NCBI GenBank assembly: GCA_023417515.1
Contig: JAEZFL010000156.1
Span: 1-25,750 of the forward strand
DNA: 25,750 nt
DNA from: Pseudomonadota bacterium
GTDB lineage: Bacteria > Pseudomonadota > Alphaproteobacteria > Sphingomonadales > Sphingomonadaceae
Direction of reading: 5' to 3'
Shown here: positions 1 through 8,132 of the stretch, in pieces
Position numbering within the stretch: the stretch's first letter is position 1
How the letters are laid out: the number at the start of each line of letters is the position of its first letter
Made by a program: the position numbers and the translations under genes
The notes under the pieces: model-generated
The model's database searches: none
Told to the model about the DNA's origin: nothing
The model's input: the letters and a program-made list of their open reading frames with translations, nothing else

Positions 1-1286
1 ATCTCGGGCAGCGAGCGCGGGGTCAGCTGCTTGGACAGGTACATGGCGACCTGGCGCGGGCGGGCGACCTCGCGGGCGCGCCGCGCGCTCGTCATCTCCG
101 CCTTGCGGATCCGGTAATGGTCGGAAACCCGGGTCTGGATCTCGTCGATCGAGATGCGGCGCTGGTTGGCGCGCAGGATGTTGGCGAGCACCTCGCTGAC
201 GAAGTCGAGGTCGATCGTCCGGTTCTGCATCATCGCATAAGCGGCGATCCGGTTGAGGGCGCCCTCGAGCTCGCGCACGTTCGAGCTGATCCGCTTGGCG
301 AGAAACATGACGACGTCCTCAGGCACCTTCACGTCCGGAAGCTGCTCGAGCTTCTTGGTGATGATGTTGAGCCGCAGCTCGAGGTCGGCGGCGTTGATGT
401 CGGCGACCAGGCCCCAGCTCAGCCGCGACAGGATCCGCGGCTCGATGCCGTCGAGGTCCTGCGGCGCGCGGTCCGAGCTGATCACCAGCCGCCGTCCCGC
501 CGAGATGATCTCGTTCATCGTGTGGAAGAATTCTTCCTGGGTCGATTCCTTGCCGGCGATGAACTGGACGTCGTCAATCATCAGCAGGTCGGCGGAGCGC
601 AGCTGCTGCTTGAATTGCAGGGTCTCGTTCGAGCGCAGGGCCGCCACGAACTCGACCATGAACTTCTCGGCCGACATGTAGATGATCTTCGCCCTCGGCC
701 GAAGCCGATGGAATTCGTGGCCGATCGCGTGGAGCAGGTGAGTCTTGCCGCGGCCGGTACCGCCGTGGAGGAACAGCGGATTGAAGGAGACGTTGTCGGC
801 CGCCGCGAGCGTCTTGGCCGCATTGAACGCGACTTCGTTGGCCTTGCCGACGACGAAATTCTCGAACCGGTAGCGCGGCTCCAGCGCGACCGAGTAGCCG
901 CACCGGGCCGGGCCGCGCTGCTCGCGCTCCTGCTGCACTTCCGGCGCCGGGATCTGCACGATCGCGGCGGTCAGCGGAGCGGCGGGGCCGACCCCGATCC
1001 GAATCTCCTTCACCTCGGGCGCATGCGCGCGCCACGCGAGGGCGAGCCGGTCGGCATGATGGTTCTGGACCCAGTCGGCCATGAACTTCGACGGCAGGTT
1101 GAGGAGCAGCGTGCCGGTGGCCGAATCGAAGCCGTTGAGAGCGATCGGTCGAAGCCAGGCGTCGAACATCCGGGCGCCGCAATCGCGGCGAAGGTTGGCG
1201 CGAATCACTTCCCACGCCTTGTGCATCTTTTCCGTCGCGCTCATGTCCGTGTCCAACGCAGCACCACTGGTCGCACTGTTTGCCAC
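1..1286 (-). CDS. dnaA: Chromosomal replication initiator DnaA (3' end outside window)
   Basis: DnaA binds origin DnaA boxes as an ATP complex and melts oriC. The visible 428 codons cover domain I (start to about residue 95), a short linker, the AAA+ domain with Walker A GGTGRGKT (about residues 175-182) and Walker B-type LLMIDDVQF, and the start of the DNA-binding domain IV. The frame leaves the window after MYLSKQLTPRSLPEI, just before the family signature GRDHTTV. I chose the GTG at 1284-1286 because AGGAGGGGGA (1291-1300) lies 4 nt upstream of it. An ATG at 1242-1244, 14 codons later, is the alternative start; it has no comparable ribosome-binding site. The Walker A carries T and R where many DnaAs have V and L (GGVGLGKT); the essential G, K and T are kept. 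The gene lies downstream of rpsT but has its own promoter. Confidence 0.97.
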   Translation of the reverse strand, partial: MANSATSGAALDTDMSATEKMHKAWEVIRANLRRDCGARMFDAWLRPIALNGFDSATGTLLLNLPSKFMADWVQNHHADRLALAWRAHAPEVKEIRIGVGPAAPLTAAIVQIPAPEVQQEREQRGPARCGYSVALEPRYRFENFVVGKANEVAFNAAKTLAAADNVSFNPLFLHGGTGRGKTHLLHAIGHEFHRLRPRAKIIYMSAEKFMVEFVAALRSNETLQFKQQLRSADLLMIDDVQFIAGKESTQEEFFHTMNEIISAGRRLVISSDRAPQDLDGIEPRILSRLSWGLVADINAADLELRLNIITKKLEQLPDVKVPEDVVMFLAKRISSNVRELEGALNRIAAYAMMQNRTIDLDFVSEVLANILRANQRRISIDEIQTRVSDHYRIRKAEMTSARRAREVARPRQVAMYLSKQLTPRSLPE

Positions 1287-1533
1287 CTATTCCCCCTCCT
1301 CGTGGGCGGCGCAAGCGCGCCGGCTCTCGGGCAAAGTCATCCCCTTGCGGCGAAACGCTCTCGCGCAGCCGCTCCCAGCATGTCATTTTCGTTTTTCGCC
1401 CGGCCGGAAATTCCGGCCTGGGGAGCCGTTGTAGGAACCCCAACTGATTCCCTGCAAGCCCGAAAACTGACCCGCGGGCAAATATGAGGGATTGACATCG
1501 GATTCGTGCGGCTCTCCGCGACGATCCAATAAT
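1287..1533 (-). other. Long dnaA 5' leader
   Basis: This gene-free stretch lies between the inferred dnaA start site (about 1533) and the GTG start. It holds a 17-bp near-perfect palindrome (1402-1418, GGCCGGAA-A-TTCCGGCC) able to form a tight hairpin in the mRNA, two GANTC sites (1446-1450 and 1501-1505), and the purine-rich ribosome-binding site at 1291-1300. GANTC is the CcrM methylation target in alphaproteobacteria. I see no conserved coding potential here. Leader length depends on the promoter call and is inferred. Confidence 0.6.
1402..1418. repeat. Inverted repeat in dnaA leader
   Basis: Eight-base arms GGCCGGAA and TTCCGGCC are separated by one base. On the minus strand the hairpin is followed by an A-rich, not T-rich, stretch, so it is not a rho-independent terminator for dnaA. 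It could be an mRNA structure or a protein-binding site. Confidence 0.6.
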
Positions 1534-1539
1534 TCTCTT

Positions 1540-1568
1540 ACTATATCAATGGCTTAGTATGTTGCCAA
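1540..1568 (-). promoter_or_regulatory. dnaA promoter (sigma70-type)
   Basis: Read on the minus strand, a -35 hexamer TTGGCA (1563-1568) and a -10 hexamer TATAGT (1540-1545) are separated by exactly 17 bp. Each matches the sigma70 consensus at five of six positions. The site lies downstream of the rpsT terminator and upstream of dnaA with no other gene between, so it most likely drives dnaA alone. Confidence 0.75.
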
Positions 1569-1633
1569 ACTGCGACACGAGTGGGAAGCCGCAGAAATGC
1601 GCGAGTCGCGAAACTGTAACATGCGTCAAAATG

Positions 1634-1669
1634 AAAAACCCGCCGGCGCGAGCGGCGCCGACGGGTTTT
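1634..1669 (-). terminator. Rho-independent terminator of rpsT
   Basis: A GC-rich hairpin sits 24 bp past the rpsT stop. On the minus strand the stem is AAAACCCG ... CGGGTTTT (1635-1642 with 1662-1669), extended inward by six more pairs after one mismatch, with a 5-nt loop, and the strand continues into a T-run. The flanking A/T runs are symmetric, but only the minus strand has a gene reading into it. Confidence 0.85.
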
Positions 1670-1692
1670 GGAACGGGACTGAAATGACGCAA

Positions 1693-1956
1693 TCAGCCGA
1701 GCGCGACAATCCGTTTGGTCAGCCGCGACAGCTTGCGGGCGGCGGTGTTCTTGTGAACCACGCCCTTGGCCACGCCGCGCGCCAGCTCGGGCTGAACCCG
1801 CTGAAGCGCCGTGCGCGCGCTATCCTTGTCGCCAGCCGCGAGCGCCGACTCGACCTGCTTGATGAAGGTACGGATGCGGCTCACCCGAGCGCCGTTGACG
1901 GCCGCACGATTGGCGTTGCGACGGATACGTTTACGTGCCTGCGGCGTGTTCGCCAT
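1693..1956 (-). CDS. rpsT: 30S ribosomal protein S20
   Basis: S20 is a small basic protein that binds 16S rRNA early in 30S assembly. The 87-residue product starts MANTPQARKRIRRN and has the usual length, high Arg/Lys content, and the FIKQVE...A and KNTAARKLSRL segments typical of the family. GAGG lies about 9 nt before the ATG. A strong terminator follows. In alphaproteobacteria rpsT commonly lies next to dnaA and mutM, as here. Confidence 0.97.
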   Translation of the reverse strand: MANTPQARKRIRRNANRAAVNGARVSRIRTFIKQVESALAAGDKDSARTALQRVQPELARGVAKGVVHKNTAARKLSRLTKRIVALG

Positions 1957-2072
1957 GCTTCAACTGCCTCTTCGAGATCTGAAAATCGCGGGGCGCGGTG
2001 CACCCGAACGAGCGGGCGCATCTAAGGGAGGGACGGCCCAACGTCAAGGCCGCCGACTCGCCCTCCCTTATC

Positions 2073-2118
2073 GGTCGCGGCTGCCGGGCCGGCGGGTGAT
2101 TCCACCCGCCTCGCGACC
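2073..2118. repeat. Nested stem-loop between mutM and rpsT
   Basis: Outer arms GGTCGCG (2073-2079) and CGCGACC (2112-2118) enclose inner arms GGCGGGTG (2091-2098) and CACCCGCC (2103-2110) with a 4-nt loop. It begins 4 bp after the mutM stop. It has no T-tract, so it may attenuate or stabilise mRNA rather than act as a classic terminator. Confidence 0.5.
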
Positions 2119-2121
2119 GCT

Positions 2122-2934
2122 TTAGCGCTGACAGCGCGGGCAGTAGAAGGTCGAACGGCCGCCCTCGGCGCGCCGGCGCACCGGCGCGCCGCAAGCGCAT
2201 GGCTGGCCCTCCCGGCCATAGACCAGGAACTGCTTGGAGAAATAGCCGAGATTGCCGTCGGGACGGGCATAGTCGCGCAGGCTCGACCCGCCCGCCTCGA
2301 TCGCCGCGACCAGCACATCCCTGACCGCGTCCGCGAGCCGGTCGAGCCGGCCGCGCGCAATCCGCCCGGCCTCCCGCGCCGGCGCGATCTTCGCGATGTG
2401 GAGCGCCTCGCAGACATAGATGTTGCCGAGCCCGGCCACGACGCGCTGGTCGAGCAGCAGCGCCTTCACCGGCGCAACCCGCCCTTGGAACGCGCGTGCG
2501 AGATAGGCGCCGTCGAACGCGTCCGACAGCGGCTCCGGCCCCATCGCCGCGAAAGCCGGATAGGCGGCGAGGCGGGTCGTCGCCGCCAGGTCGACAAAGC
2601 CGAAGCGGCGCGGATCGTGAAGCGCCAGGCGGCGCCCGGCCTCCGTCTCCAATATGAAATGATCATGCCGGCCGATCTCGCCGGGATCGATCCGCCAGCG
2701 GCCCGACATGCCGAGATGGAAGATGCAGGTGTCGCCGCGGTCGGTGTCGATCAGGCCATATTTGGCGCGCCGGCCGAGGCCGGTGACTCGTGCGCCGGTG
2801 AGCCGCTGGCGAAGGTCCGGCGGGAACGGCGTACGTATGTCGGGCCGCCGAGTCTCGACCCAGGCGAGCAGCTGACCCTCGAGCACTGGCCGAAGCCCGC
2901 GCACCGTCGTTTCGACTTCGGGAAGCTCAGGCAA
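2122..2934 (-). CDS. mutM: Formamidopyrimidine-DNA glycosylase (Fpg/MutM)
   Basis: This bifunctional base-excision repair enzyme removes 8-oxoguanine and formamidopyrimidines and cleaves the abasic site. The 270-residue product has the catalytic N-terminus PELPEVET (Pro2 and Glu3 after loss of Met1), the conserved Lys58 in RRAKYG, the helix-two-turn-helix region (GLGNIYVCEAL) and a C-terminal zinc finger with Cys246, Cys248, Cys265 and Cys268. Because Pro2 must follow the initiator, the start is fixed at the TTG at 2932-2934, with GAGG about 7 nt upstream. The gene diverges from ubiE across 58 bp, so their promoters must overlap or sit side by side. Confidence 0.97.
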   Translation of the reverse strand: MPELPEVETTVRGLRPVLEGQLLAWVETRRPDIRTPFPPDLRQRLTGARVTGLGRRAKYGLIDTDRGDTCIFHLGMSGRWRIDPGEIGRHDHFILETEAGRRLALHDPRRFGFVDLAATTRLAAYPAFAAMGPEPLSDAFDGAYLARAFQGRVAPVKALLLDQRVVAGLGNIYVCEALHIAKIAPAREAGRIARGRLDRLADAVRDVLVAAIEAGGSSLRDYARPDGNLGYFSKQFLVYGREGQPCACGAPVRRRAEGGRSTFYCPRCQR

Positions 2935-2992
2935 GAATCTGCCTCAAACGGGGAGTGCACATCACCGCCCTCCCCTGCTAGAGCGCGCGCCC

Positions 2993-3721
2993 ATGGACAA
3001 GGTGTCTTTCGGCCACGAGCAGGTGGCGCCCGAGGAAAAGACCGCCCGCGTGCGCGGCGTCTTCTCAAGCGTCGCGGGCAGCTACGACCTGATGAACGAC
3101 CTCATGTCGGGCGGGCTGCACCGCCTGTGGAAGGACGATTTCGTCCGCCGGGTGCGGCCGCGCGCCGGCGAGGCGATCCTCGACATGGCCGGCGGCACCG
3201 GCGACATCGCCTTCCGGATGGCCAGGCGCGGACCCGCGGTCACCGTCGCCGACATCAACCCCGAGATGCTTGGCGTCGGCATCGAGCGCGCCCGGCGGCG
3301 CGGCATCGACGGCCTCGTCTGGGCGGAAGAGAATGCCGAGAAGCTGAGCTTCGCCGACAAGAGCTTCGACGCCTACACGATCGCCTTCGGCATACGGAAC
3401 GTGACCCATATCGACCAGGCGCTGGCCGAGGCCTATCGCGTGCTGAGGCGCGGCGGGCGCTTCTTCTGCCTCGAATTCTCGACCACGACCTGGCCCGGCT
3501 TCTCCAAACTCTACCGCACCTATTCGCGGGGCCTGGTGCCGCGGATCGGCCGAGTCGTCGCCAAGGATTCCGACAGCTATCGCTACCTGATCGAGTCGAT
3601 CGAGCGTTTCCCGGCCATGCCCGAATTCGCCCGGATGATCGGCGCCGCCGGCTTTGCCAACGTGAAGGCCGAGCCGATCCTGGGCGGCCTCGTCGCCATC
3701 CACAGCGGTTGGAAGCTGTGA
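2993..3721 (+). CDS. ubiE: Ubiquinone/menaquinone C-methyltransferase UbiE
   Basis: UbiE is an S-adenosylmethionine-dependent C-methyltransferase of the ubiquinone pathway. The 242-residue product shows the SAM-binding motif DMAGGTGD (64-71), the family signature YDLMNDLMSGGLHRLWK near the N-terminus, the acidic VADINPEML loop, and FGIRNVTHIDQALAEAYRVLRRGG. The ATG follows the divergent mutM start by 58 bp. ubiB follows after 13 bp, as in many proteobacteria. Confidence 0.97.
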   Translation: MDKVSFGHEQVAPEEKTARVRGVFSSVAGSYDLMNDLMSGGLHRLWKDDFVRRVRPRAGEAILDMAGGTGDIAFRMARRGPAVTVADINPEMLGVGIERARRRGIDGLVWAEENAEKLSFADKSFDAYTIAFGIRNVTHIDQALAEAYRVLRRGGRFFCLEFSTTTWPGFSKLYRTYSRGLVPRIGRVVAKDSDSYRYLIESIERFPAMPEFARMIGAAGFANVKAEPILGGLVAIHSGWKL

Positions 3722-3734
3722 GCCGCCCGAGCGC

Positions 3735-5267
3735 ATGACCCAGCCCACCGTCCATCTGTTGCGGCTCCTCAAATGGGGCCGGGTGCTGGCACGGCACGGC
3801 GTCCTGGCGCCGATCGAGCACGACCCGAACACGCCCCGCGCGATTCGCCGACTCGCCCGACTCGCCCGCTTTGGCACCCGCGTGCCCAAGCAGCCGGCTT
3901 ATGCCGACGCCTTCGTCGCCGTCGGGCCGGCCGCGATCAAGTTCGGCCAGGCGCTGGCGACTCGCGCCGACCTGGTCGGCGAGCAGGCCGCGCTCGAGCT
4001 CCAGCTGCTTCAGGACCGGCTTCCGCCGGCGCCCTTCCCGCTGATCCGCGCCGCCGTCGAGCAGGCGCTCGGCAAGCCGATCGGCGAGCTGTTCCTCGAG
4101 TTCGACGAAGTGCCCGTCGGCGCCGCGTCGATCGCCCAGGTCCACCGCGCCGTCACCACCGACGGCCGCCAGGTCGCGGTGAAGGTGCTCCGCCCGGGCA
4201 TCGAGGAAGAGTTCGACAAGGCGATCGACACCTATGAATGGGCCGCGGCCCAGGTCGAGGCGATGGGCGGCGAGGTCGCCCGGCTTCGCCCCCGCGCCAC
4301 CATTGCCATGTTCAAGCAATGGACGGCGCGCGAGCTCGACCTCAGGCGCGAGGCGGCTTCCGCGTCCGAGCTGCGCGAGAACATGCTCCCCGAGAGCGCG
4401 TTCCACGTGCCGGACATCGACTGGAGCCGAACCGCGCAGCGGGTGCTGACCCTCGAATGGATCGACGGAATCAAGCTCACCGAGCGCGACGCACTGATCG
4501 CCGCCGGCCACGATCTGCCGCAGCTCGCCCGGATCCTGGTTCGCGCCTTCCTCCGCCAGGCGGTGGTCGACGGCTTCTTCCATGCCGACCTCCACCAGGG
4601 CAATCTGTTCGCGCTCGCCGACGGCCGCCTCGCCGCGGTCGACTTCGGAATCATGGGGCGGATCGACCGCCAGGCGCGGCTGTGGCTGGCCGAGATCCTC
4701 TACGGCCTCATCACCGGCAATTACCGCCGGGTCGCCGAGATCCATTTCGAGGCGCAATACGTCCCCGGCCACCACAATATCGACGAGTTCGTGACGGCGC
4801 TTCGAGCGGTCGGCGAGCCGATCCGGGGCCTTCCGGTCAAGGACATCTCGATCGGCCACATGCTCGAGGGCCTGTTCAAGATCACCCGCGACTTCGACAT
4901 GCCGGTCCAGCCGCATTTGCTCCTCCTCCAGAAGACGATGGTGATGGAGGAGGGAGTCGCGACCGCGCTCGATCCCGACATCAACATGTGGGAAACGGCG
5001 AGCCCGTTCATCGAGGAATGGGTGCGAAGCGAGCTCGGCCCCGAGGCGCGGGCCGCCGACGCGATCATCGAGCAGGTGCGGACTCTGGCGAAGATTCCCG
5101 AGCTCATCCGCCGGATCGACTATTATTACCCGCCTCCCGGCGCCGCTCCCCCGGCCGCGCCTCTGCCCGACGTGATGGTGATCCGCCCGTTCGGCTGGCT
5201 GCGCTACGCCGTCACGGCCCTGCTCGGCGCCGCGGCTGGCGTGACGGCGATGTTGCTCCTAACCTGA
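3735..5267 (+). CDS. ubiB: UbiB/ABC1-family atypical kinase for ubiquinone synthesis
   Basis: UbiB is a membrane-bound ATPase of the protein-kinase-like fold needed for aerobic ubiquinone synthesis. The 510-residue product has the family KxGQ motif (KFGQ, 69-72), the alanine-rich loop that replaces the glycine loop (GAASIAQVH, 129-137), Lys150 in VAVKVLRPG, the catalytic-loop equivalent HADLHQGN (283-290) and the metal-binding DFG (303-305). A hydrophobic segment at about 488-509 is the usual C-terminal membrane anchor. coaBC begins 4 nt after its stop. Confidence 0.96.
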   Translation: MTQPTVHLLRLLKWGRVLARHGVLAPIEHDPNTPRAIRRLARLARFGTRVPKQPAYADAFVAVGPAAIKFGQALATRADLVGEQAALELQLLQDRLPPAPFPLIRAAVEQALGKPIGELFLEFDEVPVGAASIAQVHRAVTTDGRQVAVKVLRPGIEEEFDKAIDTYEWAAAQVEAMGGEVARLRPRATIAMFKQWTARELDLRREAASASELRENMLPESAFHVPDIDWSRTAQRVLTLEWIDGIKLTERDALIAAGHDLPQLARILVRAFLRQAVVDGFFHADLHQGNLFALADGRLAAVDFGIMGRIDRQARLWLAEILYGLITGNYRRVAEIHFEAQYVPGHHNIDEFVTALRAVGEPIRGLPVKDISIGHMLEGLFKITRDFDMPVQPHLLLLQKTMVMEEGVATALDPDINMWETASPFIEEWVRSELGPEARAADAIIEQVRTLAKIPELIRRIDYYYPPPGAAPPAAPLPDVMVIRPFGWLRYAVTALLGAAAGVTAMLLLT

Positions 5268-5271
5268 GGCC

Positions 5272-6456
5272 ATGCAGGGCAAGCGCATCCTCCTGATCGT
5301 CGGCGGCGGGATTGCGGCCTACAAGGCGTGCGAGCTCGTTCGGCTGATCCGCAAGGCGGGTGCCTCGGTGCGCTGCGTGCTGACCGATGGCGGCGCCCAG
5401 TTCGTCACTCCGATGACCCTCGCGGCCCTGTCCGAGCAGCCGGTCCACACGTCCTTGTGGGACCTCAAGGACGAGGCCGAGATGGGCCATATCCAGTTGA
5501 GCCGCGAGGCCGACCTGGTCGTGGTCTGCCCGGCGACTGCGGACCTGCTCGCGAAGATGGCGGCCGGAATCGCCGACGACCTCGCGACGACCCTGCTGCT
5601 CGCCACCGACAAGAAGGTGCTCGCCTGCCCCGCGATGAACGTGCGGATGTGGCAGCACGCCGCCACCCGGCGCAACGTCGAACGGCTGCGCGGCGACGGA
5701 GTCACCGTCATGGAGCCTGACGAGGGCGACATGGCGTGCGGTGAATATGGTCCGGGCCGGCTGCCCGAGCCGGAGCGCATCCTTGCCGCGATCTCGGGGG
5801 CACTCGGCGGATCGGGGCTGCTGGCCGGCAAGCATATCGTGGTCACCGCCGGGCCGACCCACGAGCCTATCGACCCGGTGCGGGTGCTCGCCAACCGCTC
5901 ATCCGGCAAGCAGGGCTTCGCCATCGCCGAGGCGCTTGCCGGCCTCGGCGGCCGAGTCACTCTGGTCGCCGGGCCGGTCTCACTGCCCACGCCGGCAGGG
6001 GTCGACCGGGTCGACGTCGAGACGGCCGCGCAGATGCAGGACGCGCTGAAGCGCGCCCTCCCAGCCGACGCCGCGGTGATGGTCGCCGCCGTCGCCGACT
6101 GGCGCGTCGAGGCCTCGCCGCACAAGCTCAAGAAGCAGGATGGCGGCCTGTCCGGCCTGCGCTTCGTCGAGAATCCGGACCTGCTGGCTGAGCTGGGCGA
6201 GTCGCCGGAGCGCCCTCGCCTGCTCATCGGCTTCGCCGCGGAAACCGAGGCGGTGGTGGACCATGCGCGCGCCAAGCTCGATCGCAAGGGCGCGGACTGG
6301 ATCGTCGCCAACGACGTGTCGGGCGACGTGATGGGCGGCGACGACAATCACGTCCACCTGGTCACTCGCAACGGCACCGAGAGCTGGGAGCCGATGTCGA
6401 AGACGCAGGTCGCGCGCCAGCTCGCCGCACGGATCGCGGAAGCGCTGCGCGACTGA
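5272..6456 (+). CDS. coaBC: Phosphopantothenoylcysteine decarboxylase/synthetase CoaBC
   Basis: This bifunctional enzyme joins cysteine to 4'-phosphopantothenate and decarboxylates the product on the way to coenzyme A. The N-terminal flavoprotein CoaC half (about 1-180) has catalytic His73 in MGHIQLSREAD, the PAMNVRMW motif (Asn123) and the active-site Cys156 in MACGEYGPGRLPEP. The CoaB half (about 184-394) starts with VVTAGPTHEPIDPVR and NRSSGKQG. Length (394) is normal. The start lies 4 nt after ubiB, indicating co-transcription. Confidence 0.97.
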   Translation: MQGKRILLIVGGGIAAYKACELVRLIRKAGASVRCVLTDGGAQFVTPMTLAALSEQPVHTSLWDLKDEAEMGHIQLSREADLVVVCPATADLLAKMAAGIADDLATTLLLATDKKVLACPAMNVRMWQHAATRRNVERLRGDGVTVMEPDEGDMACGEYGPGRLPEPERILAAISGALGGSGLLAGKHIVVTAGPTHEPIDPVRVLANRSSGKQGFAIAEALAGLGGRVTLVAGPVSLPTPAGVDRVDVETAAQMQDALKRALPADAAVMVAAVADWRVEASPHKLKKQDGGLSGLRFVENPDLLAELGESPERPRLLIGFAAETEAVVDHARAKLDRKGADWIVANDVSGDVMGGDDNHVHLVTRNGTESWEPMSKTQVARQLAARIAEALRD

Positions 6457-6527
6457 GTGAATCCTGTTTGCGACGATGGGATGGGGCGGCTACGCGCTCG
6501 ATCGCACACTCGAAGGCGGGAGCAGCG

Positions 6528-6965
6528 ATGATCGACATCCAATTGAAGCGGCTGGCGCATGGCGAGGGCCTTCCCCTCCCCGTTTATGCGACCGAGCATG
6601 CCGCCGGCCTGGACGTCGTCGCAGCGGAGGACGTGACCCTGGCGCCGGGCGCGCGCCACGCCGTCGCGACCGGCTTCGCCATCGCCATTCCGAACGGCTA
6701 CGAGGTCCAGGTGCGGCCGCGCTCGGGGCTCGCGCTCAAGCACGGACTCACCTGCCTCAACACGCCCGGCACGATCGACAGCGACTATCGCGGCGAAGTG
6801 AAGGTCATCCTCGCCAATCTCGGCAGCGAGCCGTTCGAGGTCCGCCGCGGCGAGCGCATCGCCCAGCTCGTTCCGGCGCCGGTGTTGCGGGCGGATTTCA
6901 AAGTGGTAGAGTCGCTGGACGAGACCGTCCGCGGTGGCGGAGGGTTCGGATCGACAGGGAGATGA
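6528..6965 (+). CDS. dut: Deoxyuridine 5'-triphosphate nucleotidohydrolase
   Basis: dUTPase converts dUTP to dUMP and pyrophosphate, preventing uracil incorporation and feeding thymidylate synthesis. The 145-residue trimeric type has all five motifs: AGLDV (26-30), RPRSG (63-67), NTPGTIDSDYRGE with catalytic Asp84, RGERIAQLV (about 107-115) and the C-terminal RGGGGFGSTG. I used the ATG at 6528, giving MIDIQLKRL. An in-frame ATG at 6468 would add 20 residues outside the family alignment. GGGAGC precedes the chosen start. Its stop overlaps the region where the next gene begins. Confidence 0.96.
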   Translation: MIDIQLKRLAHGEGLPLPVYATEHAAGLDVVAAEDVTLAPGARHAVATGFAIAIPNGYEVQVRPRSGLALKHGLTCLNTPGTIDSDYRGEVKVILANLGSEPFEVRRGERIAQLVPAPVLRADFKVVESLDETVRGGGGFGSTGR

Positions 6966-6967
6966 GC

Positions 6968-7381
6968 ATGAGCCTGACCCTCCTGATCATTGCGTTGCAA
7001 GCGGCCCAGGCCGCCACCCCGGCGGAAGCGACGATCGAAATCGGACGTGCGAACTGGGAAGGCTTCGAGCGGCTGAGCAGCCGGTTGCCGCTCCCCACCG
7101 ACCGGATGGTCGGCGCGGTCCAGGATATCCTTCGGAGCCGGCAATGCCCGTCGATCAACCAGTCGATCAATCATTTCGACATCACGGTGAATTTCGCTGT
7201 GCGTTTCGACGAGGCCAGCCAGCCGCAGCGGATCGTCGTCCAGGAGATGGGCTGCCGGCCGCTCGAGCTCCTCGTCGCGGGCGCCGTGCGCGACATCATC
7301 CGTCACCGCTTCGTCGACCTGCCCGCTGCGGGATCGGCGCGCTGGTACGGCAATTCGATCAACTTCAGCCTTGATTCTTAG
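6968..7381 (+). CDS. Small exported protein with TonB-C-terminal-like domain
   Basis: The 137-residue product has an N-terminal hydrophobic signal (about 1-15, AQAA) and is probably periplasmic. Residues 70-135 (DITVNFAVRFDEASQPQRI, EMGCRPLE, then RHRFVDLP and INFSL) follow the beta-alpha-beta pattern of the TonB C-terminal domain, including a Cys pair (Cys60, Cys96) that could form a disulfide. This is a pattern-level resemblance; no function is assigned. I chose the ATG at 6968, which sits 6 nt after GGGAG; an in-frame ATG at 6962 overlaps the dut stop but is too close to that site. The 3' end overlaps the next gene by 11 nt. Confidence 0.75.
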   Translation: MSLTLLIIALQAAQAATPAEATIEIGRANWEGFERLSSRLPLPTDRMVGAVQDILRSRQCPSINQSINHFDITVNFAVRFDEASQPQRIVVQEMGCRPLELLVAGAVRDIIRHRFVDLPAAGSARWYGNSINFSLDS

Positions 7382-8132
7382 CGACGACCAGCTCGACCGT
7401 TTCGCTCGGCACATCGTCCTCAAGGAGATTGGCGGCCAGGGGCAGCAGAAGCTGCTCGCGGCGTCGGTCACCCTGATCGGCGCCGGCGGGATCGGGTCTC
7501 CGGCCATCCAATATCTGGCCGCCGCCGGAGTCGGCCGGATCGCGGTGATCGACGACGACCAGATCAGCCTCGCCAACCTCCACCGCCAGGTGCTGTTCGG
7601 AACCGACGACGTCGGCCGGCCCAAGGCGGAGGTCGCCGGCGAGGCGGCAGCTCGGCTCAACCCGGACGTGCGGTTCGAGGCGAAGCGCGAGCGGCTGACG
7701 AAAGACAATGTCGCCGCCCTGCTCGACGACGCGGCGCTGGTCATCGACGGGTCGGACAATTTCGCGACCCGGCTGGTCGTCTCCGATCAGTGCACCGCGG
7801 CGCGAATCCCCTTGGTGTCGGCGGCGATCGGGCAGTTCCAGGTCCAGATCGGCACGTTCCGTGGCTGGGAGCCGGGCCAGCCCTGCTACCGCTGCTATGT
7901 CGGCGATGCCTTCGACGCCGACGATTGCGACAGCTGCTCGGAGCTCGGCGTGCTCGGGCCGGTGGCGGGCATGGGCGGCACGTTCGCGGCGCTGGAGGCG
8001 GTGCGGGCGATCACCGGCTTCGGCGAGCATCCGGGCGGCAAGCTTCACCTGTTCGACGCTCTGAAGCCGGCGATGCGGACCTTGCGCATCGCCAAGGATC
8101 CCGCCTGCAAGGGCTGCGGCGCGATCAGCTGA
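7371..8132 (+). CDS. HesA/MoeB/ThiF-family adenylyltransferase
   Basis: E1-like enzymes of this family adenylate the C-terminal Gly-Gly of a sulfur-carrier protein (MoaD or ThiS type) for molybdopterin or thiamine synthesis. The 253-residue product has the ATP-binding GAGGIGS (37-43), NLHRQ with the Arg72 finger, Lys85, DGSDNFATR (Asp126, Asp129) and zinc-type cysteine pairs (CYRC 172-175 and CKGC 246-249), plus Cys186 and Cys189. No rhodanese domain is fused. I cannot say from sequence whether the partner is MoaD or ThiS, as neither gene is in the window. The start is a TTG inside the previous gene, supported by the family N-terminus LSDDQLDRFARHI. The 3' end overlaps the convergent amine oxidase by 8 bp. 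Confidence 0.88.
   Translation: MILSDDQLDRFARHIVLKEIGGQGQQKLLAASVTLIGAGGIGSPAIQYLAAAGVGRIAVIDDDQISLANLHRQVLFGTDDVGRPKAEVAGEAAARLNPDVRFEAKRERLTKDNVAALLDDAALVIDGSDNFATRLVVSDQCTAARIPLVSAAIGQFQVQIGTFRGWEPGQPCYRCYVGDAFDADDCDSCSELGVLGPVAGMGGTFAALEAVRAITGFGEHPGGKLHLFDALKPAMRTLRIAKDPACKGCGAIS

Noticed and set aside
117..1487. Long plus-strand open frame opposite dnaA
   Set aside because: It is the antisense shadow of dnaA, caused by high GC; the protein has no family features and the minus frame encodes clear DnaA motifs.
1492..1497. TTGACA on the plus strand as a -35 element
   Set aside because: No -10 hexamer follows at 16-18 bp and no plus-strand gene starts here.
1287..1692. Possible replication origin next to dnaA
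   Set aside because: No DnaA box (TTATNCACA or its complement) and no AT-rich unwinding stretch were seen in the rpsT-dnaA gap; the origin is probably elsewhere.
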